A stretch of DNA of 35,061 nucleotides from positions 1 to 35,061 of the forward strand of contig CAXKVV010000904.1 in NCBI GenBank assembly GCA_964058805.1. Reading direction: 5' to 3'. Below are positions 9,865 through 20,930 of the stretch, in pieces. Source of the stretch: Schoenoplectus triqueter (Eukaryota; Streptophyta; Magnoliopsida; Poales; Cyperaceae). The position numbers and the translations under genes were made by a program. The stretch's first letter is position 1. The number at the start of each line of letters is the position of its first letter. The notes below the pieces were generated by a model. It saw only the letters and a program-made list of their open reading frames with translations, was not told the origin of the DNA and did no database searches.

Positions 9865-12800
9865 ATGAAGAAGGTACAGTACCATGAGCTGAGCAACACC
9901 TCTCTTCAACTCCACTTACATCCCCTGATCTCCTTCATTCTAGGAGCAACCATGGCCACTGCTTGTATCCTCCTCTACATCTCCGCGAACCCGGGTTCGA
10001 GTAGGAGCTCGAACCCAAATCTAATAGAGCTTTCCGCTAACTGGACTGGTACGAGTGGTAACCAGGACAAGGGTGATCAGGGGGTCACGCAAGAAATCAA
10101 AGAGGAGGTGCCGCAAATGGAGGAAAAGGAGGCTGTGTCAACTGGACAAGAGGCTAATGTTACTAGCCTGATCACATCACCAGCTCCTGAGGTGATTTAA
10201 AGTAACTTCATCCTTTTATTTATCTTTTGATTTGATGAATTTGGGATTTGTGATGTTGATTTTTCCAATGGATGGATTTTTTGAAAATGGTTGAGTTGGT
10301 TCAAACCTAAGGTTGCGAAAGTTTTAAATCTAGTTTTGGGAATGAAGGCTGGATCACTTTGGAGATTTTTTTTTTGTTTGTAGCACCCTCAATTTCGTTA
10401 AAATTACTTTGTCGACACTTATTACTATTATTATTATTATTATTTTAATTTGGACCGCTTCTAATTGCTCTCTCGTTGGGGAAAAAATGTATTTTATTTG
10501 TTATTTCATTTTGCTTGTTTGGTTATTGGCGAAATTATCAGAACTCTTTTGGCTTGTAGTAACGACTCTTCGTTTCCAATTTGAATTATGATTTCACCAG
10601 AAGCCCGTTAAATAAAAAACAAATTACATACCGTCCATGAAGAGTAGTTTTGTGTTATCTTTTCCTCTTCAGTTATCATTTGATGTTAATGCTTATAACT
10701 ATGTTAAACTAAACAACTTTTGGTAATAACACAAAATTTATGTTTAAGATGTGACAGGTTGTTAGAATCGAGTGATGTTATATTCTGACATTATTTTAGA
10801 GATATTGCATAATTTCCTTTTAGTTTGAAGAATAATTTATGTTAAAGATGTGACAGGTAGTTAAGACACAATAATGAGTTTTTCTTTTTCCCCATGTTTT
10901 TGGTATGTATTAAGTTGAAAATCAATTAAAAGATTATTGTGGAATCAAACGAAATACTTTTTGTACTGGTATATTTTGGTTGAACCAGTAATCAAAGGAC
11001 CCATCTAATTGAAGGTGTCCCAATGAAATTATTTAAAATGAAGCTCCCTGAGACTCCTTTAATGTCATGGAACTTTCAGGTACCAAATGAAACTTTTTAA
11101 AGAATTGAACTCTTTCAATCATAGGACATTGAAATTCAGGGTTTTCTTGTTTAAAATTGAATTGTGGAGAGACCTCGTAGATTATGAAATGATGCTTAAG
11201 CAAAACCAAATGATAAAAATAGTAATAATTCATGTTCAGTAGAAAAAGGACAAATGTATTAAACTGGTAGGCTCCTTTTCTAGCATGAGAGAAAATAATT
11301 GGAAAAGGTTAACTTAAGTAGTATGCAAAGAATCAGGGGCGGAACCGGGATTCAAATTTGAGGGGTGCCGAGAATTTAATTGAATAGTCTATATATTTAA
11401 AATAAAATTATAGGGGGTGCCCAATAGCTAAATATCATACTAATACAAGCAAAAATTAACAAGTTTTACTAATTGATATAAATTATGGGGGGTGTCGGGT
11501 CCCCTCCAGCACCCCCCTGTCTCCGCCCCTGCAAAGAATAATAACAAGGATGTGAAATACTCATGATTCTTGCTGTGTACAAAAGGTTAAACTGTGTTTC
11601 TAGAGAGTATATGTTGACTAGGTCTTTAACTGTATGAAATTTTTTGGAGTTTGCTCCAAAACAATTAACTGTAATTATATCTTTTCTTTTTATTTCTCAC
11701 AATTAACTGTACTACTTTTTATCAGATAAAAAGCGAGCCTCAATGATAATAAATAATATGGTGCTATGGAAAAAAATGTATACCTGAATAATTAATAGGA
11801 ATAACTTTTCCATAGGTTATATTGTTATGTATATTAATGGTCATTGGTCAGCAGCGTGGCAAAGAGCTGATGACTCAATTTTCATGGGACACACTTTATT
11901 ATATATGTAGCTGATAACATATTGTAGTAGAAAACATGCTTCCCGACAAGGGTAGGGTCTACTTTGCTAAAACACTGGTCTTTTTCTCTTGTGAAAAGAT
12001 GTATAAATATTCAAATTTCACATGGAATATGCCTAGTGGCTAAGTCTGTCTGTTTTGTTCCTCTATCAGAATAATTTTTCCACTAAAAGATCCTTGTATT
12101 TAAGTTGCTTAAAAAGAATCTTGGACCCATTGCCCCTAATAAGCTTGAAAATAAAAAAAGAACCTTCAATTTTACATTTTCTGATATTTGGCTTTGCCAT
12201 AACTTTTTTTTTTTGATCAAAAGCTTTACCATAACTTTTAGGCAAACGATCCATACAAGGAATTGGCAGAAGTGCTGAGAAAAGCAGCCAATGAAGATAA
12301 CACGGTGATACTAACACAAATAAATGAAGCATTTGCCAAGCCGGGCTCCCTACTCGATCTGTTTCTAGAAAGCTTTCATGCTGGAGAAAACATTGAGCGT
12401 CTGTTGAATCATCTTGTTATGGTCACAATGGATCAAAATGCCTATGACAGGTAAAACCCAGGTCATGTCTTTCCTGGTTTACTTTTTGCTTATTATTTTG
12501 TGTTATCTTTTTTCCAATTTGTTTTTCATTTGATTTCTTTATGGGTGAATTCTTTGAGAAAGACCAAACCGACTTTGCTTAAGTTTGGGCATTGGTCATG
12601 TTCAGCATTAATGCATTTGTTTGTGTTATGATTCACATTGTACTAGTCACTATAGTTATGTGAGTTAAAAAAGCTTGAAAATACAGGTGCAAATCTCTAC
12701 ACCCGCATTGCTACTTTTTGAGAACGGAGGGAGTGTATTACAACAATGAGAAGGTCTTCATGAGCAAAGACTACCTGGACATGATGTGGGGTCGCAACAA

Positions 12801-13474
12801 GTTCCAGCTCACAATCCTTGAGCTCGGTTTCAACTTCATTTTCTCAGTAAGTTTTCAATAACATCCTTTGCTCATTTTCAAAAACAAACTTGCATAATTT
12901 TGAGTAGTCAAAATGCATCAAATGGGTCTTAAAAAAATCAAAACAAATAGTACCACAAGTCGACAGCTCATCATCTACTCTCTTTCAGGATGTGGATGTC
13001 TTATGGTTTCGGGACCCATTCAGGCACATCTCGCTGGCGGCCCACCTTGCAATCTCGAGTGATGTGTTCCTTGGTGATCAAGACAGTGTAGCCAACTTCC
13101 CCAATGGCGGCTTCCTCTACGCCAAGTCATGCAACAAGACCATTGAATTTTACAAATTCTGGCAAGCGGGTCGCGAGAGGTTCGTGGGCCGCAACGAGCA
13201 GGAGGTTTTTAATGCTATCAAGGCTGAGGCGGTGTCACAGATGAAAGTGCGGTTGCAGTTTCTGGACACAGCGTACTGTGGTGGGTTCTGTCAGCTGAGT
13301 AAGGATCTGAACAAGATTTGCACGCTCCATGCAAACTGCTGTGTTGGGCTTGGGAACAAGATCCATGATCTGAAAAGAGCTATTGAGGATTGGCGAAATT
13401 TCACTGCTAAGTCCTATGACGAGAGAAGGTGGGGAAATTTTCATTGGAGGGTTCCTGGGATTTGTATTCATTAA
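9865..13474 (+). CDS. GT77-type nucleotide-diphospho-sugar transferase (At4g15970-like), four exons
   Basis: Exons I infer: 9865-10191, 12242-12450, 12687-12846 and 12989-13474, all with GT-AG borders and consistent phase, giving about 393 residues. Residues 1-20 are a short cytosolic tail and about 21-40 a hydrophobic anchor (LISFILGATMATACILLYIS), so this is a predicted type II Golgi membrane protein. A polar, Glu-rich stem (about 42-109) follows. The catalytic domain begins in exon 2; QNAYDRC-x-x-LHPHCY spans the exon 2/3 junction. Exon 4 opens with DVDVLWFRDPF, whose DxD (residues 233-235) is the nucleotide-sugar/metal site of this fold. GGFLYAK and a Cys-rich C-terminus (YCGGFC, CTLHANCC) also fit the nucleotide-diphospho-sugar transferase domain. 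Family knowledge: GT77 enzymes act on cell-wall polysaccharides or glycoproteins; donor and acceptor of this subgroup are not established. No stop or frameshift is seen, so the gene looks intact. Confidence 0.88.
10419..10445. repeat. (TTA)n microsatellite in intron 1
   Basis: About eight TTA/ATT trinucleotides with one interruption (attactattatt). Confidence 0.85.
11326..11539. mobile_element. hAT-type MITE with perfect 8-bp target duplication, in intron 1
   Basis: The element spans 11334-11531 (198 bp). It begins caggggcggaaccggg and ends tgtctccgcccctg; the outer 10 bases (caggggcgga / tccgcccctg) are near-perfect inverted repeats, with further G-rich and C-rich subterminal complementarity. 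The octamer caaagaat lies on both sides (11326-11333 and 11532-11539) with no mismatch. CAGGG-type ends with an 8-bp duplication are the signature of hAT elements. No coding capacity. The perfect duplication suggests a fairly recent insertion. Confidence 0.88.
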
Positions 13475-14129
13475 TGGAATTATAGATATAGTGCTAGAAA
13501 AGGCTAAATTTATTTATATTTTGTATTTATTTCTTTCTCTATGTTATTGTTAATTTGTTTTTGTTTTTCACTTGTTAAGAGAATAGGATGGTTGAGTTTT
13601 TTTTATTTTTTTGTAGGAAAAGAATGTGTACATCTGATAAGTTAACCTTATTATGCGAAATAAATTATAAAAAACATTATTAAGCCTGAAATTCAGAATG
13701 AGCTATTACAATGGTGTATACACATTTTTTTTGGTTAATTTTTTGGAGCATCTGTTCCTAAAATTAGTTCGAAAACAAATTGCTCAGTGACTGTGATATT
13801 GATTATAAATTGAGCTAGAAGAAGAGAGAAACTGTGCAGAAATTTGTACTTGTATCACTGGAATGTATATATTAGCATATGAGAGAGGAAAAAAAAAACG
13901 AACTCTGCGTTTTTACTAGCATTCCTTCCTGCTTTCGAGATTGTATGTTCAAAATCTTGATTATGAGTTCTTTATGAAATAGTAGTACATATGCCAGAAC
14001 AGGGCCCAAGGGATTGAAACACCGAGTCCGAGATCCAACCCAAAGAGAAGTGATCAGAGGACAGAAGTGCCAGTAGGACTGTAGGAGTTTGGGTGGAATT
14101 CGCATCATCTGCGGTACTCTCTGCCCCGT
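13475..14129 (+). other. 3' untranslated region and downstream flank of the GT77-type gene
   Basis: T-rich sequence after the stop codon contains AATAAA-like strings (for example gaaataaattata near 13658-13670) that could direct polyadenylation. From about 13700 to the retrotransposon border at 14130 no gene is recognised; frames here read through LTR sequence and are not credible. Confidence 0.45.
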
Positions 14130-14594
14130 TGTAACAATCTCAATTACAATTGAGATTGCACCGGCAAGAACTAACAAGAATCATTTGGATAATCAGGCAA
14201 TTACAGAAGTCAGATACGCTTATAGCGGAAATTAACTAAGATCTAATTCTAAAATTGGAACTCAATTTGTATTTTCTTTCTCATAATCTGTTCGGTACAA
14301 TGAAAGCCTTTATATAGGCGATCAATTTGATAAATTTAAGATTACAATTTAACTCTAATCCTATTCAATTGCCTCTGGTGATGCCACGTCAGCTGGATAT
14401 CGTTGCGATGGCTCAGAAGAGTGAGGGATAGTTTGGTCAGGCGGATTTAAATTACGGTCAGTCAAACCTCTTCTCTCTTCGTTATCAATAGTGACCGTTG
14501 GCGCCTGACCGATTGCCTGAATTTTAAATTTAATCTTCTGCTTTGCTCTTTCTTCTTCATTGATTCGCGCTGTTGTCAGTTCTTCACCTGACAT
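14130..14594 (-). repeat. 3' LTR of the chromovirus (left side)
   Basis: Starts tgtaacaatctcaattacaa and ends cttcacctgaca on the + strand. On the - strand a TATA box (cctatataaagg, 14307-14318) marks the likely start of transcription in the equivalent 5' LTR. The G-rich polypurine tract lies immediately beside it at 14595-14606. Confidence 0.93.
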
Positions 14595-14606
14595 TCCCCC
14601 GCCCTT
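14595..14606 (-). other. Polypurine tract (plus-strand primer)
   Basis: On the - strand the sequence aagggcggggga(a) directly abuts the 3' LTR, the expected position for the primer of second-strand synthesis. It is purine-rich with one C. Confidence 0.75.
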
Positions 14607-14633
14607 AAAGGAATTCTTGTCCTCAAGAATAAA

Positions 14634-15899
14634 TTAAGGATAGTGCAGAGCAATAACATCGTAATCCTCCCATGAGGAGTCTTCTGGAGGAAGGTTCACC
14701 CAACGAATTAGAAGCTGAGAAATCGCAAAATTATCGCGCTTGATCGATCGTCGGTCCAGAATTTGAAGAGGGTAAATCTTCAATTGACCAGTGGAACTTG
14801 CAATTGATAATATTGGAGATACATTATTGCCACGATTGAGGTGTTTCTTCAATTGAGATACGTGAAGTACCGGATGAATTGCTGACCCAGCTGGTAGACG
14901 GAAATGATATGCAGCACAACCCACGCGCTCCTCAATCTCAAATGGTCCGTAAAAGCGAGGACTTAGTTTTTGATTGTTCTTGCCAGCAATGGAAATTTGG
15001 CGATATGGTTGAAGTTTGAGGTAGATCCAATCGTCAACGGAGAAGGAACGTTCGGTGCGGTTCTGGTCGGCATACTTCTTCACACGTTCTTGTGCTTGGA
15101 CCAAATTGGACTTTAATTGAGTGAGAGCAGTATGACGATCACGAAGCAGTGTATCTACGGCGTCAATTTGACTTCGAGGTGGGTGGCCCAGAGATGGCGA
15201 TGGCGGAGGATAGCCATAGAGGGCCTGAAACAGAGTTGTCTGTAGTAAGGAGTGGAAATTCGAATTGTACCAATACTGGACAAGAGGAAGCCATTTAATC
15301 CAGGCCTTAGGTTGAGCTAATGGCATACTGCGTAGGTAGTGTTCCACAGATTGGTTTACACGCTCGGTTTGACCGTCCGTCTGAGGGTGATACCCAGCAA
15401 GTGCATGCGCTCCTTCCAAAAGCGACAAGTGAAAACTGGGTCCTGTCAGAGACAATGGAGGTAGGTAATCCATGGAATTGATAAACATTGTGAAAGAAGG
15501 CTTGTGCAACAGTAACAGCTGTATAAGGGTGAGACAAGACAATGAAGTGTGCATACTTAGTCAATCTATCCACAACAACCATAATCACATCCTTACCAGC
15601 GGCCGAGTTTTATTACCTTTTATCTGTAAAATGTAGGTAAATCTGTTATAAAATCAATGCCTACATTACACCAAACTTCTTCAGAAATTGGTAAAGGTTG
15701 AAGCAGCCCTGGAGTATGGATATGTTCATTCTTGTTCATTTGACAATTGGGGCAGGTTTGAACAAATTTAATAAAATCATCTTTCATTTTGGGCCAGTAA
15801 AAATATTATTTTAATTTGTGATAAGTAGTAGCAATGCCAGAATGGCCTCCACTGGAAGAATCATGAGTGAGTTGAAGCATTTGTTGGCGCCAATTACCA
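14634..15899 (-). pseudogene. Integrase and C-terminal chromodomain of the chromovirus, broken
   Basis: Read from high to low coordinates, a zinc-binding HHCC region (about 15860-15730; Cys pair in CPNCQMNKNE) is followed by the catalytic core. Core landmarks are GIDFITDLP near 15650, VVVDRLTKYAHF near 15570, the second acidic residue in IVSDR near 15445, and the glutamate in YHPQTDGQTERVNQ near 15370. The core is split between at least two frames (pieces at 15307-15588 and 14634-15554), with stops in the zinc region. The final part has the RWVNLPPEDSSWED pattern of a chromodomain (about 14634-14770), which in chromoviruses is thought to direct integration to heterochromatin. That would fit the satellite surroundings, but this link is inference. 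Confidence 0.85.
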
Positions 15900-17277
15900 T
15901 TAGATCCCACACAAAGCTTCCTTTCCATCTAAAAAGGCCTTGATGTAATGTTAGATGAGGTTTTAACGTAGGAATAAGCTGCAATGTAGAGAAAAGAGAG
16001 GAAATCCAAGTATCATTAGAGTAACTTTGAGAAATATTTTGTACCCATTGAGGAATAATTTCAGATACTGCACACAAGGACCCATGGGAAAAAGGTAAAG
16101 GACAAGATTGTACTTCAATACGATATAAGGCATCGACAGCTTTGTTATCAATCCCTTTTTTATACACAATAGTGTAATCTAAGCCAAGTAACTTACTGAG
16201 CCCACGGTGTTGCATAGCAGTATTTATTCTTTGTTCTAATAAATTTTTAAGGTTGATTTGATCTGTTTTAATAACAAATGGTGAACCAATCAGATAATGG
16301 CGCCATTTTATGACTGAAGTAATCAGTGCTAATAATTCCTTTTCGTATGTTGAGAGGTCTTGGTTCTTAGGACCTAATTTTTGACTAAGAAATGCAAGTG
16401 GTTGTTTGTCCTCCATAAGAACAGCACCGATGCCAAATTGAGAAGCGTCAGTCTCCACTATAAAGGGCTTTGAAAAATTAAGAAGTGTTAAAACCGGAGC
16501 CTGGGACATAGCTTGTTTCAATGTATTAAATGCCAGTTGAGCAGTAGTGGACCATTTGAAGGAATCTTTCCTAAGTAAATCAGTTAGTGGTTTACGATAA
16601 TAGCCCGTTAAGCCGAGAAAGCCTCTCAATTGTTTGACAGTTTTTAGAAATGACCAATTCAACATAGCTTCTATTTTCTTTAGGTCGGTGACAACTCCTT
16701 GATTACTTATGATGTGACCCAAATATTCAATTTCCTTAACAGCAAAGGCACATTTAAAAAGCTTAGCATGTAAGTGGTGTTATTGTAGAACTTGGAAGGT
16801 CAAAATCAAATGATCAATATGAGTATAGAAGTTAACACTATAAATAAGAATGTCATACAAAAAAAACAAAAAAAAACTTTCTAAGAAAAGGTTTAAATAT
16901 TGAATTCATGAGAGATTGGAAAGTTATTGGTGCATTAGTTAAACCAAAAGACATCACTTTAAATTCATAAAGTCCCTCGTGAGTTCTAAAGGCAGTAAGA
17001 GGTATAGAAGAAGAACTCATTCGAATTTGGTGATAGCCAAATTTCAAATCAATTTTGGAAAAATAGGAAGCATGTTTTAATTCATCCAATAAATCATCAA
17101 TAATTGAAATTAAAAACTTATTCTTAATAGAAATGTCATTAAGATTCCTATAATCTATACACATTCTTCATGATTCATCTTTTTTCTTAACAAAGAGCAC
17201 ATGAGAAGCAAATGAACCCATTCCTTTGTAATTCGGCAAGTATTTTTCCTAGTTCAAGCTTCTGAAAATGAGAAAAC
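15900..17277 (-). pseudogene. Reverse transcriptase and RNase H of the chromovirus, broken
   Basis: The RT fingers and palm are seen as CIDYRNLND (about 17163) and [12 protein letters not shown] (about 17050), followed by [12 protein letters not shown] and FGLTNAP. At the catalytic YxDD-type box (about 16840-16870) the frame breaks and one of the two paired aspartates is no longer in frame, so activity is lost. The later part (15811-16722) carries YLGHIIS, LRGFLGLTGYYRK and then the RNase H start FIVETDASQFGIGAVL (acidic residue near 16449). An in-frame deletion of about ten residues after GYYRK is suggested by comparison with the family's usual spacing. Another frameshift occurs near 15915, before the integrase zinc region. 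Confidence 0.85.
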
Positions 17278-19242
17278 CTAAGGTCTTAAATTAATTGGTT
17301 TACTATTGGGTATAAGGGTAATAGAATGATCATAAGTCCTTTGGGGTGGAAGTGAGGAGGGTTCAGCAAAAATGTCAGAAAAGGAGTTAAGGGCTTGCTG
17401 GACTCTCGGATCAATACTGGTAACAGTAGGAGCAAAAGGAATGTCAAGATAAAATAAGTGAGCAACAAAAACTTGGTTGCCTTGTTGGTATTGTTTGGTT
17501 AGAATCACATCGTACTCACACATTAAGAACTCAGTTATAACTGGTTGAAATTGTAAAGTTACCTTTTTACCCTTGAGATACAATGAAAGGCTACTAGTAT
17601 GACAATTCATTTCTATTAGACTGTGAGCATGTAACCAGTCCATGCCTAAGATGAGATCAATACTAGCTACATGTAATACTTGAAAGTCTCCAGTAAAGAA
17701 AATATCTTGCAGCTGAAAAGTGAGTGCAGTACAAATAGTAGTAGTGGAGAGATGGGACCCACTGGCAGTAGTAACCATAAGTGGTGGAGAAAGGAAAGTG
17801 GGAATCGATAAATTATGAACAATGTCAGGATTGGTAAAGGAATGAGTACTCCCACTATCCACCAAAGCAATAATAGCAATATGGTCAATTTGTCCCTTAA
17901 ATTTGAATGTATTATGTTTAGAAGAACTATTAGAAGTGCACATTATAATTAAGGCAGAATTTTCTTCACTGAATTTGGAGGCTGGTGGAGCAAGATCATC
18001 CACTGAAGTAAGATCATTTGAATCACTGAACTCTTCTCCTTCCATGAGGTGAAGACCTCTATGCTTGCATTTGTGTCCAGGGGTAAACTTATCCCCACAC
18101 CTGAAACATAAACCTAGAGCCCTCTTTTGATCTAATGTTAAAGTCTTGGTGGAAGAGTGATCATTGGTGTTAGGTGAGTCAAATGAAATAGAAGTTGATT
18201 TGTCTTCTTTAGGTTTAAATTTTTTAGAAAAAAAAGACTGCTGAGGGTAATGTCTCACAAGAGGCTTAAGCATTTTGTTATGGCTATCAAGGGAACGTTC
18301 TACATGCCGAGCTAGCTTGTAAGCTTGTTTAAGTGAGGTGGGATTATACAGTAACACAACATCTGAAATTTCATCTTTTAACCCACTAAGAAAGCCAAGA
18401 AGATAATACTCCTCATCAGAATATTGATTAGCAGAAACTCTAGCTCCCAATCTTTCATATTGCTGAATAAATTCATCAACTTTACCAATTTGTTGTATTT
18501 TTTTGAATTCATCGATAGGATTTAAGGAATCTTGAACAAACTTATCCAAGATTTTTTCTTTAAAGTCGGGCCAATAAGGATCAAAATTGGATAGTTTATA
18601 ATACTGATACCATTCATGTGCTTCGCCAATGAAATAGGAGATAGCCGTTTGAACCTTGCGATGGTCAGGAGTGTGAGTGACTTCAAAGAAGAACTCATAG
18701 TCCTCAAGCCAATCCATTACATTTGAACCATTGAATTTTGGCAACTCAGCACGTGGTGGATGCCATTTGGTACTAGGGTCATGAGTATGCCAACCCTCCT
18801 CCGATCTGGAGCTATCATGAAATAGAGCCTTGTCATGGTGGTAATGAAAATCATAGTCATAATGATGATGATGAAATCCTTGATGGTCATGTTGTCGGTG
18901 AGCATGATGATGGCGGCGAGAAGAAGGTGGTTGTTAAGACTTGTTATGAAAGGAAAATGATGGGAATTGAGCTGATGGAGAAAATGGTTGAGAAGGAGGA
19001 AAATTGGATGGCGGCATGTTTGTTCGGTTATGGAAATCAGCTAGGAAACGTTCAAGCATCTGGTGTGTTTGAGATTCTTGAGCTAGAATATGTTGATTCA
19101 ATTGAATATTCATTTCACAAACTTCTGTAGTTAGAGAAGCCATTTGTTGTTCTAGAGGAGGTGGTGATGGAGGTGGATCATCAGATGGTGGAGGAACAAT
19201 GCTGCGTATTGAAACAACCATGCTTGATAATTCTTGCAACAA
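17278..19242 (-). pseudogene. Gag and aspartic protease region of the chromovirus, one internal stop
   Basis: One frame runs from 19242 to 17278 with a single TAA at 18934-18936. The N-terminal part is Pro/Ser-rich, then a His-rich stretch. The gag core (LPKFNGSNVMDWLEDYEFFF and later HEWYQYY) starts near 18744. A zinc knuckle (CFRCGDKFTPGHKC, about 18110-18070) precedes the protease, whose active site DSGSTHSF lies near 17860, with the ILGMDWL strand near 17640. The frame ends at a stop exactly where the RT linker should continue (after INLRP, 17278). Overall this is the best preserved part of the element. Confidence 0.88.
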
Positions 19243-19270
19243 AACTCAAAAACCCAGATCAGATCTTCAG

Positions 19271-19282
19271 TCTCTGATACCA
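19271..19282 (-). other. Primer binding site, initiator Met tRNA type
   Basis: On the - strand, tggtatcagaga begins two bases inside the 5' LTR. It agrees at 11 of 12 positions with the common plant primer site complementary to the 3' end of initiator Met tRNA (tggtatcagagc). Confidence 0.88.
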
Positions 19283-19284
19283 CA

Positions 19285-19748
19285 TGTAACAATCTCAATT
19301 ACAATTGAGATTGCAATGGCAAGAATTAACAAGAACCAATTTGGATAATCTGGCAATTACAGAAATCAGATACGCTTATAGCGGAAATTAACTAAGATCT
19401 AATTCTAAAATTGGAACTCAATTTGTATTTTTTTCTCATAATCTGTTCGGTACAATGAAAACCTTTATATAGGCGATCAATTTGATAAATTAAAGATTAA
19501 ATTTTAACTCTAATCCTATTCAATTGCCTCTGGTGATGCCACGTCAGCTGGATATCATTGCGATGGCTCAGAAGAGTGAGGTATAGTTCAGTCAGGCAGA
19601 TTTAAATTACGGTCAGCCAAACCTTTTCTCTCTTCGTTGTCAATAGTGACCGTTGGGGCCTAACCGATTGCCCGAACTTTAAATTTAATCTTTTGCTTGG
19701 CTCTTTCTTCTTCATTGATTCGCGTTGTTGTCAGTTCTTCACCTGACA
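19285..19748 (-). repeat. 5' LTR of the chromovirus (right side)
   Basis: Same ends as the left LTR (tgtaacaatctc ... cacctgaca). The - strand TATA box cctatataaagg, here at 19462-19473 with one neighbouring change, would drive transcription leftward through the element toward the 3' end of the GT77 gene. Confidence 0.93.
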
Positions 19749-19788
19749 CCCATGAATCTTAATTATCATTGTTATACAATCCCTACCA

Positions 19789-20072
19789 TAGTAACAAGTT
19801 CGTGATTCGGGAAACATTCGGCGAGATTAAAAATTTAATGTTTGGATATAATATGGGTATAATTCGGGAATAGTTTATTTCATATAATATAAATAAAATA
19901 TTAAAAATATATTAAAAACTATAAAATTTCATATAAAATAATATATAATATATTTTTTTGCCGAATAATTTAATTTTTGGCCAAAAAAACACAATGTATA
20001 TTAAACTGATGAATTATTCGTGAAACATCTGACTATGGGTGAAAAACGAATTATTCACGAATCTTGTTACTA
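19789..20072. mobile_element. Small inverted-repeat MITE flanked by TA
   Basis: The left end gtaacaagttcgtgattcgg (19791 on) is matched in reverse complement by gtaacaagattcgtgaata at the right end (to 20070). The interior is very AT-rich and non-coding. TA dinucleotides border both ends, which would fit a Tc1/mariner-type (Stowaway-like) MITE, although the duplication could be longer and eroded. It lies only 40 bp from the chromovirus. Confidence 0.6.
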
Positions 20073-20218
20073 CGATCTCTATGTATGTGGTACTTCAGAA
20101 GAGCAGCATGCCGCATGCGTTTGCGTGACCTCTCGCTCGAACTGCCTATTCTAACTCAAATCCACATCACCTGCAGAACTGAAAAATTCCATAGGTACGG
20201 ATTTTTATTTTTGAACTG

Positions 20219-20719
20219 TTAGATTAGATTTTAACGGTATGATTTAAAATTAATAATCTCTTTCATATATTAAAAAGATAAAGGGTCAGTTGATAATGGT
20301 TTATTTTGACAATCTTAACAATGTACGTCTAAATAAATACAAAAAAAAATTTAAAAATGATTTTTTTTATAGATGCGTTCTTCTACCTTTAAATTGATGG
20401 TCATTTAAATTTCATGCAATTTCATTATTATTTGATAGTCCATCAAAGATCATCAAATTATCATATAACTTATAATGATTTTAATTTAACAGTCCTTGAT
20501 GGATTATAAAATGATAATGAAATTGTATAAAATTTAAATGATCATCAATCTGAAGGTAGAAAAACACATTTATAATTTTTTTTTCATTTTTAAAATTTAT
20601 TTTATATTTATTTAGAGGTTCATTGTTAAGGTTATCAAAATAACCCATCATCAATGAATCCCACTCTATTAAAAATACATATTTAGATTTTTCATAACCG
20701 TCCAAATTAACTTAACCTA
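20219..20719. mobile_element. Foldback element, arms about 220 bp
   Basis: The left arm (about 20219-20440) and right arm (about 20490-20719) are imperfect inverted repeats. Matching pieces include ttctacctttaaattgatgg at 20390 against the complement of ccatcaatttg-like sequence at 20545, cttaacaatgtacgtctaaa against its partner at 20615-20635, and catttaaatttcatgcaatttcatta against 20515-20540. The loop lies near 20465. No clear target duplication was found. A transcript across it would form a long hairpin. A 74-codon frame within the right arm has no support as a gene. Confidence 0.75.
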
Positions 20720-20811
20720 ACTCCACGAGTCCAAGTCCTAACCTGTGACACTGGATAAGTCCCTTACTTCCGAATTCCCGAAAAAAAACAACATCAGCGC
20801 CGATCTTCGTT

Positions 20812-20821
20812 CTATATATTA
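20812..20821 (+). promoter_or_regulatory. TATA-like box of the small unknown gene
   Basis: ctatatatta lies about 290 bp before the start codon at 21105. That distance allows a leader of about 250 bp, possibly containing a leader intron, because tcttattttcag/agcaagg just before the start codon looks like a splice acceptor. The leader also has a (GA)n tract at about 20908-20930. Confidence 0.45.
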
Positions 20822-20907
20822 TATTTCCCGCTCCTTATTTTCGAACTTTCAGTTCTACTCTTTGCTTGCGACTTGCGAGGGAGATTTTCTTGGCAGACGC
20901 TGTGAAG

Positions 20908-20930
20908 AGAGAAAGAGAGAGAGAGAGAAA
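20908..20930. repeat. (GA)n microsatellite in the leader of the small gene
   Basis: gagagaaagagagagagagag is typical of plant 5' untranslated regions. It is followed by a 16-bp sequence aaagatctgacgttct at 20928-20943 that is repeated exactly at 21016-21031. Confidence 0.75.

Larger units (their letters stand above)
10192..12241 (+). other. Intron 1 of the GT77-type gene (2,050 bp)
   Basis: Donor gag/gtgatt after codon 109 and acceptor ttttag/gcaaac keep phase 0. The intron is far longer than introns 2 (12451-12686) and 3 (12847-12988). It contains a (TTA)n tract, an imperfect direct repeat of about 28 bp (around 10738-10766 and 10836-10865, sharing aagatgtgacaggt), and an hAT-like MITE at 11334-11531. 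No other coding segment is recognised in it. Confidence 0.8.
14125..19753 (-). mobile_element. Ty3/gypsy chromovirus LTR retrotransposon, complete but decayed
   Basis: Two LTRs (14130-14594 and 19285-19748) flank a - strand gag-protease-RT-RNase H-integrase-chromodomain order, so the 5' LTR is the right-hand one. The LTRs end TG...CA. By eye they differ at about 28 of 465 positions (about 94% identity), largely by transitions. Flanking pentamers cccgt (14125-14129) and cccat (19749-19753) are a target duplication with one mismatch. The primer site matches initiator Met tRNA. The coding region has several stops and frameshifts, so this copy cannot make its own proteins. It sits head-on to the GT77 gene, about 650 bp beyond that gene's stop codon. 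The C-terminal chromodomain places it among chromoviruses; the exact clade needs a tree. Confidence 0.93.

Noticed and set aside
13235..13471. 78-codon - strand frame
   Set aside because: Antisense shadow of exon 4 of the GT77-type gene.
14361..14594. 77-codon - strand frame
   Set aside because: Falls within the 3' LTR and is broken in the other LTR.
20481..20705. 74-codon - strand frame
   Set aside because: Lies wholly in the right arm of the foldback element and has no motif.
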